Origin: Aurelia coerulea
Taxonomy: Eukaryota > Cnidaria > Scyphozoa > Semaeostomeae > Ulmaridae
DNA length: 64,000 nt
Direction: 5' to 3'
Assembly: GCA_039566865.1 (NCBI GenBank)
Contig: CM076949.1
Span: 124,001 to 188,000, forward strand
Shown: piece after piece, positions 18,901 to 33,900 of the stretch
Position numbering within the stretch: position 1 is the stretch's first letter
Layout of the letters: each line of letters opens with the position of its first letter
Translations under genes and position numbers: made by a program
The notes under the pieces: model-generated
What the model saw: the letters and a program-made list of their open reading frames with translations, nothing else
The model's database searches: none
Told to the model about the DNA's origin: nothing

Positions 18901-21900
18901 AATTAATTTTTTTCTTACAATTATTCTCACGTATTTTTTCAGCCTAATTTTTCTTCTGGTAGCTATTTTTGAGCCCTCATGCAATAAAACATCCCAACTT
19001 TTCCTTTGATTGCTTATTCAATTTTTTATCTCGGTTTAGGCCCTTGTATCTTCTATTTGTGCAGGCCAATGCATACCGTGAAGCAGCAGGTACTTATTTT
19101 TATTCTCTGACAATTTTATCAGCCTTTGGGTTTTCTTTCTCTTGACATTCAATTTACTGCAAGGAACATTTCCCTCTCTTTTAAGCCCCCTCTTGAGTGT
19201 CCGAAATTGAGTATGCCTCCGGGGGCTTAATAGAGCTTTTGTGGTAATAAATTTATAGTGGAACGATATTTTTTCCCGGACCTTGACTGATAGATTAACA
19301 TTTGAGTTGTGAACACAGCGTCGCTAACGTTTAAACCTTTTTACTCACCCGCCCAGTATGTATTCTTTGTAGAATTAGGACTTAGAGTTGGTTCTATGAG
19401 ACAATTAGGATGAGACATATGAATGAGACGATATTTATGCATTTGGCATTTACTTGAGAATTAACCAAGGCTTAAATTGTACGTGTTGTTGTTACATTAT
19501 TCAGAAGAAGTGAATTGTTAAAATTTGACAATGGTTTTATCATCATTGAAATATTATGTTTGTATTCTCATTAGATCAACAGTTGCAAGTGGCTATTGCA
19601 GGAGATGATCAAGTTGCCAAAGCAATGTTCGAACGCGGAAACACTAATCTTGGTTTGTTTGATAAATCATGTTATATCAATCAATCAATCAATCAATTAA
19701 TCAATCAATTATTCAATCAATTAATTAATAATGCTTTCAAACAATAAACCTCTTCTAGTTTCGTAGCATAAAGTTCCATTGCTAATTTTTTTTAATATTT
19801 GATTCACGTATGGTCGGTCACATGTTATCGTTGATGAGACGTCTTTTCAGCATTTAAGCACGCAATGCAAAGGTTAGTGCAAGTAATAAATGTCTTTTCC
19901 TCAAATTTGTAACAGTTACATAATGTTAACGTCATATGTATGTTGTAAATTGAATTCTATTGAATTGAATTGAATTTATGTCATAGATGAATACGAGGAT
20001 TCTGACAATGAAGAACGTAATGACGTCACTGACAAGGAAGACAATAAAAGGAGGGTACGTAGAAATTATCCTTTTTGCCACTGGCTGAGTCTCCTCGTAT
20101 TTTACAGTTTTTTTATATTAAATCATACTGTAAAATTTGTTAAACCAATGTGAGAAATGCTAGATTTTTCATCAGCAGAAAGTTTAATTGGTTTTTAGGG
20201 ATTTTATTAGTGACATTGCCTGTGTTATTTGATTTGCTGTTGTCACTAGGAACCAAATCCCGGAACCAAAAACCAATTTTTACCATTTTGATATTGTTTT
20301 GAAGTATTCAAATATTTTTGTCAAGAATCAGCATGTTTCATCAAACTTTATTGTCCAAACAGAAGCACCGAAAAGATCAAGAAAAGGCAAGGTTGGAGGA
20401 AAAGAGACGAAGCATATTGAGGAAACACCCCCTTTACTTGAATATTCGAATTTTGTGCAAAGGTAACAGTCATCGAGTTTAATTTTCTGTTTTTGTTTCT
20501 AAATCATAATTACGGTAGAACTACATGTAACATAATTCAAAAATGTACCAAATCATGTCAGACGATTCGAATTTCTTTCATCAGCTTCTGTAATAAGAGT
20601 GCTAGAGGAGACGAAATTCAAATTGTCTAAAATTATTTAGTATATGTTTAGTTCCCTTCAAATTTCATATTTAAACTGCCTAAGAAGAAACTGAAACCCT
20701 GCTGTTCTCCAGCCCAGTTGATTCAACAATAACATATTGTAATACATCAATAAACCAGATCTGAATATGTGATTCTTATTTGTGGAACTCTACTGTGTGC
20801 GCCAAAATAAACCATGCAACTTTGGCAGTCCACGATAAATCTCGCACACTGGACCGATTTTGAACATTTATGACTTAATATTTAGCAGAAAGCCTGAATT
20901 AAATTTCAGGATTTTTGCAAATGTTTTTCTTTTCAAGTTTCAGAGCTATAAGCGAGTTTCTTAAAATTTTCGTTTTCGAAATTACTGAAAACAACCAAAA
21001 AACGTCGATCAGACTTTAAAGACTCGGCATGAATAGGCAAAGAGAAAGCATTTTTGTGATTTTGAAAATATGACTTATTGTTTGGCAAAAGGCCTGATCA
21101 GATTCCAGGATTTTTTGCAAGTTTTTTTTGTTTTCAGTTTTGAAAGCTAGAAGCGAGTTTCTTAATACTTTCGTTTTCGAAAACACTGTTAACTATCGAA
21201 AAATGTCGATCAAGTTTTCTAAAGAATCGACATGAATGGACAAAGAGAAAACTTGTTCGTGGCGATTTGGGATTTATAAATCGATTAATTGTAATCTGCT
21301 GTACGAGAGTTGGTTTGATTGATTTTATGATTTGGTGCAGGTTGCCTTCTTGTGTCAAGGCAGGGGCGGCTCTGAGGGATATTCAAGGTATTCACTGAAT
21401 ACCTATTTTTTTGCAAAGATTTCTTAACATGTTTAACCTTCGAAAATAAGTTTCCTGCAACAACCCTATGTGTGGAGGAGATGCTGAATTTGGTGAAAGG
21501 ACACTTTTATGATGTCAGAAATGACGCACAGACTATATTTACTTTCCATTTTGTCTCAAAGAAAGAGGATAATTGATCACTAATTCGTTGAGGAATTTGT
21601 TTCTATAGAGAATATACTATATTCTCAATTTTTTATTTGCGATCGGAATAAAGAAATCAGCTCGCTCACAAGCAGCTTCCATTGGTAAGTTAGAAGGCCC
21701 ATAACAACGTTTTTTAACCTTGTACATCAGTGTAATTTATAGCTATCGGTTTGAAGGGTCCATGATCATGCGAGTTTCTAACATCTTGAAAGAAAAAAAC
21801 GTTCAAATTCTCTTAGATTTACTTTATGAAACGTTGAATACCACTAAAAAATGTAGCAGAGAGCTTCAGAATCCAGACAAGATCGTATGTGGAGGATTTT

Positions 21901-24900
21901 GAGAAGACGAGAAGCTTACGGGGCTCTTACAGGGCCATGGTATTCAGGTCGAAATCTCAATACCTTGCCTTTTTGGTGGCTTTCCGGAGGCGGCAAGTCT
22001 CCGTGTGTTTCGATTGCATTATAATATCTGATGATAACTTTAACCCTTGCGGTTTACAGCCCAAGGCCCTTTCTCTTCCTTCTGTTCTGTTCGTTCACCT
22101 GTCATGGGTTTCCGAAGCACGAGGCATTTTCCTGGTCTTTTCCAAACTTAGAAGACTTCATTAGTAGGCTTCAACTACTTTTGACATGTAATATGCTACT
22201 GCTTTCTGTCGTATAATGATTCCAGGAGAGAAAATTTTTCCACAAACAACTTATGCTAGGCTCTTTGCGACGTTTTAGAATACCTTAAAACCAATTTTTT
22301 CTGGGTGGGGGGCATGCCCTGCACCCCTCTTGAGAGAGGGCCCTTTTCCTACAATTTGAATACCTATCAATTTTTGGTCCCAGCCGCCCCTGTAGGGGGT
22401 TAAAAAGACAAACAGGGAAGCGTCATGAGGTCAGCAAGCATGGAGTCTTGTTGGTTTTTTTATTTTGTGCTGGCTTGGGGCGGGACTTACTGCAACTACT
22501 ACAGAATTTCGCAACAGGCCAATAGTTGAAGTAACGCTCGTGCAGAAGTTCACACTGATCAATTTCTAAATCCCTAAATCACCCCGGTGATCGACGTATT
22601 TGGATCGTTTTCAGTGTTTTCGAAAATGAAAATGTTTAGAAATTCGCTCCTAACTCTGAAAAGTGAAAACACAAAAAATTGCAAAAATGCAAGAATTTAA
22701 TTCAGGCTTTCTGCTAAAGATTAAGTCATAAATCTTCAAAATCGGTCCAGTGTACGATTTATCGTGGCCTGCCAAAAGGGCATAGTTCATTTGGACTCAC
22801 CTGGTCGATTCTCGTGTTTATCACATATTAATTATTTCATTCAATATCACATAGCTCATATATCTTCATCCTATAGATTTACAATTCAATTGTCTGATAC
22901 AGTTTGATATGTTTTTGTTTCAGGCTCGGTTGTTGTCAACTTGCAAATTTCATATTTAACTACACTCCATATAGTAGCTGTTAACTTATCATTGGATGTT
23001 CCAAAGGGAAGCACTTTTCCTGTTCAAACCACAAGGTATGCGCTTTTAAATGAATGTTTACTTTTCTATGATCTCACAAATGTCTGGCTTTACGATTCAC
23101 AAAAATTTCATGAAAATTTGAAAATTACGATTGATCGAAGTTGAGTGTGCTAGAGTATTGTTAAAACTATTTTTATTTGGAATATGTTTCTTTTGCAGCC
23201 CACTTTTGTGTACTGATTCAATTTTGAGGAATTTATATGAGGATGATGATGGAGAGAAAAGCCCAAATGCTTCAAATCAACTTCAGTTGGAGAAATTAGG
23301 GTAACTGCTTCTTTTCTCCTTTTGCGATTATGGATTCATTTACGATTCATTTTCCTTGTTCTTATATTTTGTATTAAATTCTTTGACATTTGAAAGAGAT
23401 CTTTCATTTTTGTAGATCTGAACTATGTTTAGCTTTCGCATCAACTTAAAGGGCCCTGTGCAACGTCCCTGCTTTGCGATATGCCTTGGTTCCCTGTCAT
23501 CGATAATTTCTGATAATCAAATATTAAGATGGCTACATCGAGGCAGGAACTTCTCACGAGATCAAAGCGTTCTCTCTCCTGAACCAATGTGTATGGCAGA
23601 GAATTAAGTTGAAAGACCAAGTCGTGGAGACTGGCTAACCCCAACATGCCTTGTCTACGTATGAATTTTGGACAAGTCTGAAGTCAGAAGTTTTAGACAG
23701 TAGTAACTGCGTGAACCAAATGTCAGACAAGGACTTTGCTGTTAGTTGTTGCAGAGTTATCTGATATGCATGTTTCACAGATTCGTGTACTCGCTGTATG
23801 CATTTGCAAAGTGAAAACACTGACTAACAACCATGTTTGTGACATCAGTTTCAGCGTTATAGAATATATGTATATAGATTTTAGCGCTCTATAAGTGCAT
23901 TGTTATTATTATTGTTATTATCAAAGAAAGCGGTTATGATGGTGATGTGTACGTACGATATACTTGTTTCCCACCGTGCTTCCGCGCGGCTTGTGTGCTT
24001 TGTTTATTTCTTTCACGAAACACTGAGCCCGCAAAGCACTTCCATTGCACAGGCCTACATCCAAATGAATTTTCATATTTTTCATTCATAGACTTGAAAG
24101 TACTTTCTTTTCGTAGACTGGATGATTTTTCATCTCACATCAAGGAAATTGGTCGGCCATACTTTTGGTTACAGAGAATTTGTGGCTTGAATTTTTTGCC
24201 AAGCAATCCTTTTAAGGTAGTTCATTTTTGTTTATCTTGGGAAGGCCGATATGGCGTCATTAACAATTGATCCTCTTGTGTTACCTTTTTAAAATCAGAT
24301 TTAAAGAGGACAGTGTTTTTAAGCCACTTTAGATATTTTGTAAACGGTTTGCATGCTATGCGTTATCAACTATCGCCAACGGGCACCATCATCAGAAGGG
24401 CACCTATTATGTTACAAGTAATGATGGCAATATCTGAATTATAAGGTTGACTGTTATATGGATTGGACACCTTAGTGTGATCTTTATTTCATCTGCTGTT
24501 CATTCGGGTGAAGCTTTAAGCAAAATTGATTGACAAAATCTTTATCAGGTCTTCAAAAATCCTTTGAGATGATACAGCTAACTTTGAAAATTCTAAACCT
24601 AAATCAATCACTTGTTCCTTCCAAACACTCTTATCATTCTTAAAGATCATAATTATGATTTTTTTTCGTAGAGAGATGAAGCAAGTACAAATCTAAGTTC
24701 TGAAAATATGGAATCTGTGATCAAAGCAATCAAGTCGAGAATTTCTTCAAGATTTTCGTTACACAAACAGTTGATTGAACTTGGTAAGGCCTTGCTAATA
24801 TTTTAGAAAATAAATCATCCACAATTTTAGTTCTTACTTTCTCGTATAATTTCAATCTTGCTAAGTGATTTCATGAGACATTAATCAAGTAACAATGTGA

Positions 24901-27900
24901 GGGCATTTTAGCATTGATAATATTGTGAAATTTGCATCCTGTCTCATAAAATGAAATGAACAACTTTTCTATATTCCAGAGACATTTTTAGTTCTTACTT
25001 TCTCGTATAATTTCAATCTTGCTAAGTGATTTCATGAGACATTAATTAAGTAACAATGTGAGGGCATTTTAGCATTGATAATATTGTGAAATTTACATCC
25101 TGTCTCATAAAATGAAATGAACAACTTTTCTATATTCCAGAGACATTTTTAGTTCTTACTTTCTTGTATAATTTCAATCTTGCTAAGTGATTTCATGAGA
25201 CATTAATCAAGTAACAATGTGAGGGCATTTTAGCATTGATAATATTGTGAAATTTACATCCTGTCTCATAAAATGAAATGAACAACTTTTCTATATTCCA
25301 GAGACATTTTTAGTTCTTACTTTCTCGTATAATTTCAATCTTGCTAAGTGATTTCATGAGACATTAATTAAGTAACAATGTGAGGGCATTTTAGCATTGA
25401 TAATATTGTGAAATTTACATCCTGTCTCATAAAATGAAATGAACAACTTTTCTATATTCCAGAGACATTTTTAGTTCTTACTTTCTCGTATAATTTCAAT
25501 CTTGCTAAGTGATTTCATGAGACATTAATTAAGTAACAATGTGAGGGCATTTTAGCATTGATAATATTGTGAAATTTACATCCTGTCTCATAAAATGAAA
25601 TGAACAACTTTTCTATATTCCAGAGACATTTTTAGTTCTTACTTTCTCGTATAATTTCAATCTTGCTAAGTGATTTCATGAGACATTGAATCAAGTATCA
25701 GTGTGAGGGGATTTTAGCATTGATAATATTGTGAAATTTGCATCTTGTCTCATAAAATGAAATGAACAACTTTTCTATATTCCAGAGACATTTTTAGTTC
25801 TTACTTTCTTGTATAATTTCAATCTTGCTAAGTGATTTCATGAGACATTAATTAAGTAACAATGTGAGGGCATTTTAGCATTGATAATATTGTGAAATTT
25901 ACATCCTGTCTCATAAAATGAAATGAACAACTTTTCTATATTCCAGAGACATTTTTAGTTCTTACTTTCTCGTATAATTTCAATCTTGCTAAGTGATTTC
26001 ATGAGACATTGAATCAAGTATCAGTGTGAGGGGATTTTAGCATTGATAATATTGTGAAATTTACATCCTGTCTCATAAAATGAAATGAACAACTTTTCTA
26101 TATTCCAGAGACATTTTTAGTTCTTACTTTCTTGTATAATTTCAATCTTGCTAAGTGATTTCATGAGACATTAATTAAGTAACAATGTGAGGGCATTTTA
26201 GCATTGATAATATTGTGAAATTTACATCCTGTCTCATAAAATGAAATGAACAACTTTTCTATATTCCAGAGACATTTTTAGTTCTTACTTTCTCGTATAA
26301 TTTCAATCTTGCTAAGTGATTTCATGAGACATTGAATCAAGTATCAGTGTGAGGGGATTTTAGCATTGATAATATTGTGAAATTTGCATCTTGTCTCATA
26401 AAATGAAATGAACAACTTTTCTATATTCCAGAGTCATTTTTAGTTCTTACTTTCTTGTATAATTTCAATCTTGCTAAGTGATTTCATGAGACATTAATTA
26501 AGTAACAATGTGAGGGCATTTTAGCATTGATAATATTGTGAAATTTACATCCTGTCTCATAAAATGAAATGAACAACTTTTCTATATTCCAGAGACATTT
26601 TTAGTTCTTACTTTCTCGTATAATTTCAATCTTGCTAAGTGATTTCATGAGACATTGAATCAAGTATCAGTGTGAGGGGATTTTAGCATTGATAATATTG
26701 TGAAATTTGCATCTTGTCTCATAAAATGAAATGAACAACTTTTCTATATTCCAGAGTCATTTTTAGTTCTTACTTTCTTGTATAATTTCAATCTTGCTAA
26801 GTGATTTCATGAGACATTAATTAAGTAACAATGTGAGGGCATTTTAGCATTGATAATATTGTGAAATTTACATCCTGTTTCATAAAATGAAATGAACAAC
26901 TTTTCTATATTCCAGAGACATTTTTAGTTCTTACTTTCTCGTATAATTTTAATCTTGCTAAGTGATTTCATGAGACATTAATTAAGTAACAATGTGAGGG
27001 CATTTTAGCATTGATAATATTGTGAAATTTACATCCTGTCTCATAAAATGAAATGAACAACTTTTCTATATTCCAGAGACATTTTTAGTTCTTACTTTCT
27101 CGTATAATTTCAATCTTGCTAAGTGATTTCATGAGACATTAATTAAGTAACAATCTGAGGGCATTTTAGCATTGATAATATTGTGAAATTTACATCCTGT
27201 CTCATAAAATGAAATGAACAACTTTTCTATATTCCAGAGACATTTTTAGTTCTTACTTTCTCGTATAATTTCAATCTTGCTAAGTGATTTCATGAGACAT
27301 TAATTAAGTAACAATGTGAGGGCATTTTAGCATTGATAATATTGTGAAATTTACATCCTGTCTCATAAAATGAAATGAACAACTTTTCTATATTCCAGAG
27401 ACATTTTTAGTTCTTACTTTCTCGTATAATTTCAATCTTGCTAAGTGATTTCATGAGACATTGAATCAAGTATCAGTGTGAGGGGATTTTAGCATTGATA
27501 ATATTGTGAAATTTGCATCTTGTCTCATAAAATGAAATGAACAACTTTTCTATATTCCAGAGTCATTTTTAGTTCTTACTTTCTTGTATAATTTCAATCT
27601 TGCTAAGTGATTTCATGAGACATTGAATCAAGTAACAATGTGAGGGCATTTTAGCATTGATAATATTGTGAAATTTGCATCCTGTCTCATAAAATGAAAT
27701 GAACAACTTTTCTATATTCCAGAGACATTTTTAGTTCTTACTTTCTCGTATAATTTCAATCTTGCTAAGTGATTTCATGAGACATTGAATCAAGTAACAA
27801 TGTGAGGGCATTTTAGCATTGATAATATTGTGAAATTTGCATCCTGTCTCATAAAATGAAATGAACAACTTTTCTATATTCCAGAGACATTTTTAGTTCT

Positions 27901-30900
27901 TACTTTCTCGTATAATTTCAATCTTGCTAAGTGATTTCATGAGACATTGAATCAAGTAACAATGTGAGGGCATTTTAGCATTGATAATATTGTGAAATTT
28001 GCATCCTGTCTCATAAAATGAAATGAACAACTTTTCTATATTCCAGAGACATTTTTAGTTCTTACTTTCTTGTATAATTTCAATCTTGCTAAGTGATTTC
28101 ATGAGACATTGAATCAAGTAACAATGTGAGGGCATTTTAGCATTGATAATATTGTGAAATCTGCATCCTGTCTCATAAAATGAAATGAACAACTTTTCTA
28201 TATTCCAGAGACATTTTTAGTTCTTACTTTCTCGTATAATTTCAATCTTGCTAAGTGATTTCATGAGACATTGAATCAAGTAACAATGTGAGGGCATTTT
28301 AGCATTGATAATATTGTGAAATTTACATCTTGTCTCATAAAATGAAATGAACAACTTTTCTATATTCCAGAGACATTTTTAGTTCTTACTTTCTCGTATA
28401 ATTTCAATCTTGCTAAGTGATTTCATGAGACATTGAATCAAGTAACAATGTGAGGGCATTTTAGCATTGATAATATTGTGAAATTTACATCCTGTCTCAT
28501 AAAATGAAATGAACAACTTTTCTATATTCCAGAGACATTTTTAGTTCTTACTTTCTCGTATAATTTCAATCTTGCTAAGTGATTTCATGAGACATTGAAT
28601 CAAGTATCAGTGTGAGGGGATTTTAGCATTGATAATATTGTGAAATTTGCATCTTGTCTCATAAAATGAAATGAACAACTTTTCTATATTCCAGAGTCAT
28701 TTTTAGTTCTTACTTTCTTGTATAATTTCAATCTTGCTAAGTGATTTCATGAGACATTGAATCAAGTAACAATGTGAGGGCATTTTAGCATTGATAATAT
28801 TGTGAAATTTGCATCCTGTCTCATAAAATGAAATGAACAACTTTTCTATATTCCAGAGACATTTTTAGTTCTTACTTTCTCGTATAATTTCAATCTTGCT
28901 AAGTGATTTCATGAGACATTGAATCAAGTAACAATGTGAGGGCATTTTAGCATTGATAATATTGTGAAATTTGCATCCTGTCTCATAAAATGAAATGAAC
29001 AACTTTTCTATATTCCAGAGACATTTTTAGTTCTTACTTTCTCGTATAATTTCAATCTTGCTAAGTGATTTCATGAGACATTGAATCAAGTAACAATGTG
29101 AGGGCATTTTAGCATTGATAATATTGTGAAATTTGCATCCTGTCTCATAAAATGAAATGAACAACTTTTCTATATTCCAGAGACATTTTTAGTTCTTACT
29201 TTCTTGTATAATTTCAATCTTGCTAAGTGATTTCATGAGACATTGAATCAAGTAACAATGTGAGGGCATTTTAGCATTGATAATATTGTGAAATTTGCAT
29301 CCTGTCTCATAAAATGAAATGAACAACTTTTCTATATTCCAGAGACATTTTTAGTTCTTACTTTCTCGTATAATTTCAATCTTGCTAAGTGATTTCATGA
29401 GACATTGAATCAAGTAACAATGTGAGGGCATTTTAGCATTGATAATATTGTGAAATTTACATCTTGTCTCATAAAATGAAATGAACAACTTTTCTATATT
29501 CCAGAGACATTTTTAGTTCTTACTTTCTCGTATAATTTCAATCTTGCTAAGTGATTTCATGAGACATTGAATCAAGTAACAATGTGAGGGCATTTTAGCA
29601 TTGATAATATTGTGAAATTTGCATCCTGTCTCATAAAATGAAATGAACAACTTTTCTATATTCCAGAGACATTTTTAGTTCTTACTTTCTCGTATAATTT
29701 CAATCTTGCTAAGTGATTTCATGAGACATTGAATCAAGTATCAGTGTGAGGGGATTTTAGCATTGATAATATTGTGAAATTTGCATCCTGTCTCATAAAA
29801 TGAAATGAACAACTTTTCTATATTCCAGAGACATTTTTAGTTCTTACTTTCTCGTATAATTTCAATCTTGCTAAGTGATTTCATGAGACATTGAATCAAG
29901 TATCAGTGTGAGGGGATTTTAGCATTGATAATATTGTGAAATTTGCATCTTGTCTCATAAAATGAAATGAACAACTTTTCTATATTCCAGAGACATTTTT
30001 AGTTCTTACTTTCTCGTATAATTTCAATCTTGCTAAGTGATTTCATGAGACATTGAATCAAGTAACAATGTGAGGGCATTTTAGCATTGATAATATTGTG
30101 AAATTTGCATCCTGTCTCATAAAATGAAATGAACAACTTTTCTATATTCCAGAGACATTTTTAGTTCTTACTTTCTCGTATAATTTCAATCTTGCTAAGT
30201 GATTTCATGAGACATTGAATCAAGTATCAGTGTGAGGGGATTTTAGCATTGATAATATTGTGAAATTTGCATCTTGTCTCATAAAATGAAATGAACAACT
30301 TTTCTATATTCCAGAGTCATTTTTAGTTCTTACTTTCTTGTATAATTTTAATCTTGCTAAGTGATTTCATGAGACATTGAATCAAGTAACAATGTGAGGG
30401 CATTTTAGCATTGATAATATTGTGAAATTTGCATCCTGTCTCATAAAATGAAATGAACAACTTTTCTATATTCCAGAGACATTTTTAGTTCTTACTTTCT
30501 CGTATAATTTCAATCTTGCTAAGTGATTTCATGAGACATTGAATCAAGTAACAATGTGAGGGCATTTTAGCATTGATAATATAGTGAAATTTGCATCCTG
30601 TCTCATAAAATGAAATGAACAACTTTTCTATATTCCAGAGACATTTTTAGTTCTTACTTTCTCGTATAATTTCAATCTTGCTAAGTGATTTCATGAAACA
30701 TTAATTAAGTAACAATGTGATGGCATTTTAGCATTGATAATATTGTGAAATTTACATCTTGTCTCATAAAATGAAATGAACAACTTTTCTATATTCCAGA
30801 GACATTTTTAGTTCTTACTTTCTCGTATAATTTCAATCTTGCTAAGTGATTTCATGAAACATTAATTAAGTAACAATGTGAGGGCATTTTAGCATTGATA

Positions 30901-33900
30901 ATATTGTGAAATTTGCATCTTGTCTCATAAAATGAAATGAACAACTTTTCTATATTGCAGAGTCATTTTTAGTTCTTACTTTCTCTTATAATTTCAATCT
31001 TGCTAAGTGATTTCATGAGGCATTGAATCAAGTAACAATGTGAGGGCATTTTAGCATTGATAATATTGTGAAATTTACATCTTGTCTCATGAAATGAAAT
31101 GAACAACTTTTCTATATTCCAGAGACATTTTTAGTTCTTACTTTCTCGTATAATTTCAATCTTGCTAAGTGATTTCATGAGACATTGAATCAAGTAACAA
31201 TGTGAGGGGATTTTAGCATTGATAATATTGTGAAATTTGCATCTTGTCTCATAAAGTGAAATGAACAACTTTTCTATATTCCAGAGACATTTTTAGTTCT
31301 TACTTTCTCGTATAATTTCAATCTTGCTAAGTGATTTCATGAGACATTAATTAAGTAACAATTTGAGGGCATTTTAGCATTGATAATATTGTGAAATTTA
31401 CATCCTGTCTCATAAAATGAAATGAACAACTTTTCTTTCTTCCAGAGACATTTTTAGTTCTTACTTTCTCGTATAATTTCAATCTTGCTAAGTGATTTCA
31501 TGAGGCATTAATTAAGTAACAATGTGAGGGCATTTTAGCATTGATAATATTGTGAAATTTGCATCTTGTCTCATAAAATGAAATGAACAACTTTTCTATA
31601 TTGCAGAGTCATTTTTAGTTCTTACTTTCTCGTATAATTTCAATCTTGCTAAGTGATTTCATGAGGCATTAATTAAGTAACAATGTGAGGGCATTTTAGC
31701 ATTGATAATATTGTGAAATTTGCATCTTGTCTCATAAAATGAAATGAACAACTTTTCTATATTGAAGAGTCATTTTTAGTTCTTACTTTCTCTTATAATT
31801 TCAATCTTGCTAAGTGATTTCATGAGGCATTGAATCAAGTAACAATGTGAGGGCATTTTAGCATTGATAATATTGTTAAATTTACATCTTGTCTCATAAA
31901 ATGAAATGAACAACTTTTCTATATTCCAGAGACATTTTTAGTTCTTACTTTCTCGTATAATTTCAATCTTGCTAAGTGATTTCATGAAACATTAATTAAG
32001 TAACAATGTGAGGGCATTTTAGCATTGATAATATTGTGAAATTTGCATCTTGTCTCATAAAATGAAATGAACAACTTTTCTATATTGCAGAGTCATTTTT
32101 AGTTCTTACTTTCTCTTATAATTTCAATCTTGCTAAGTGATTTCATGAGGCATTGAATCAAGTAACAATGTGAGGGCATTTTAGCATTGATAATATTGTG
32201 AAATTTACATCTTGTCTCATAAAATGAAATGAACAACTTTTCTATATTCCAGAGACATTTTTAGTTCTTACTTTCTCGTATAATTTCAATCTTGCTAAGT
32301 GATTTCATGAAACATTAATTAAGTAACAATGTGAGGGCATTTTAGCATTGATAATATTGTGAAATTTGCATCTTGTCTCATAAAATGAAATGAACAACTT
32401 TTCTATATTGCAGAGTCATTTTTAGTTCTTACTTTCTCTTATAATTTCAATCTTGCTAAGTGATTTCATGAGGCATTGAATCAAGTAACAATGTGATGGC
32501 ATTTTAGCATTGATAATATTGTGAAATTTGCATCTTGTCTCATAAAATGAAATGAACAACTTTTCTATATTGAAGAGTCATTTTTAGTTCTTACTTTCTC
32601 TTATAATTTCAATCTTGCTAAGTGATTTCATGAGGCATTGAATCAAGTAACAATGTGAGGGCATTTTAGCATTGATAATATTGTGAAATTTACATCTTGT
32701 CTCATGAAATGAAATGAACAACTTTTCTATATTCCAGAGACATTTTTAGTTCTTACTTTCTCGTATAATTTCAATCTTGCTAAGTGATTTCATGAGACAT
32801 TGAATCAAGTAACAATGTGAGGGGATTTTAGCATTGATAATATTGTGAAATTTGCATCTTGTCTCATAAAATGAAATGAACAACTTTTCTATATTGAAGA
32901 GTCATTTTTAGTTCTTACTTTCTCTTATAATTTCGATCTTCTTAAGTGATTTCATGAGGCATTGAATCAAGTAACAATGTGAGGGCATTTTAGCATTGAT
33001 AATATTGTGAAATTTACATCTTGTCTCATAAAATGAAATGAACAACTTTTCTATATTCCAGAGACATTTTTAGTTCTTACTTTCTCGTATAATTTCAATC
33101 TTGCTAAGTGATTTCATGAATCATTAATTAAGTAACAATGTGAGGGCATTTTAGCATTGATAATATTGTGAAATTTGCATCTTGTCTCATAAAATGAAAT
33201 GAACAACTTTTCTATATTGAAGAGTCATTTTTAGTTCTTACTTTCTCTTATAATTTCAATCTTGCTAAGTGATTTCATGAGGCATTGAATCAAGTAACAA
33301 TGTGAGGGCATTTTAGCATTGATAATATTGTTAAATTTACATCTTGTCTCATAAAATGAAATGAACAACTTTTCTATATTCCAGAGACATTTTTAGTTCT
33401 TACTTTCTCGTATAATTTCAATCTTGCTAAGTGATTTCATGAAACATTAATTAAGTAACAATGTGAGGGCATTTTAGCATTGATAATATTGTGAAATTTG
33501 CATCTTGTCTCATAAAATGAAATGAACAACTTTTCTATATTGCAGAGTCATTTTTAGTTCTTACTTTCTCTTATAATTTCAATCTTGCTAAGTGATTTCA
33601 TGAGGCATTGAATCAAGTAACAATGTGAGGGCATTTTAGCATTGATAATATTGTGAAATTTACATCTTGTCTCATAAAATGAAATGAACAACTTTTCTAT
33701 ATTCCAGAGACATTTTTAGTTCTTACTTTCTCGTATAATTTCAATCTTGCTAAGTGATTTCATGAAACATTAATTAAGTAACAATGTGAGGGCATTTTAG
33801 CATTGATAATATTGTGAAATTTGCATCTTGTCTCATAAAATGAAATGAACAACTTTTCTATATTGCAGAGTCATTTTTAGTTCTTACTTTCTCTTATAAT

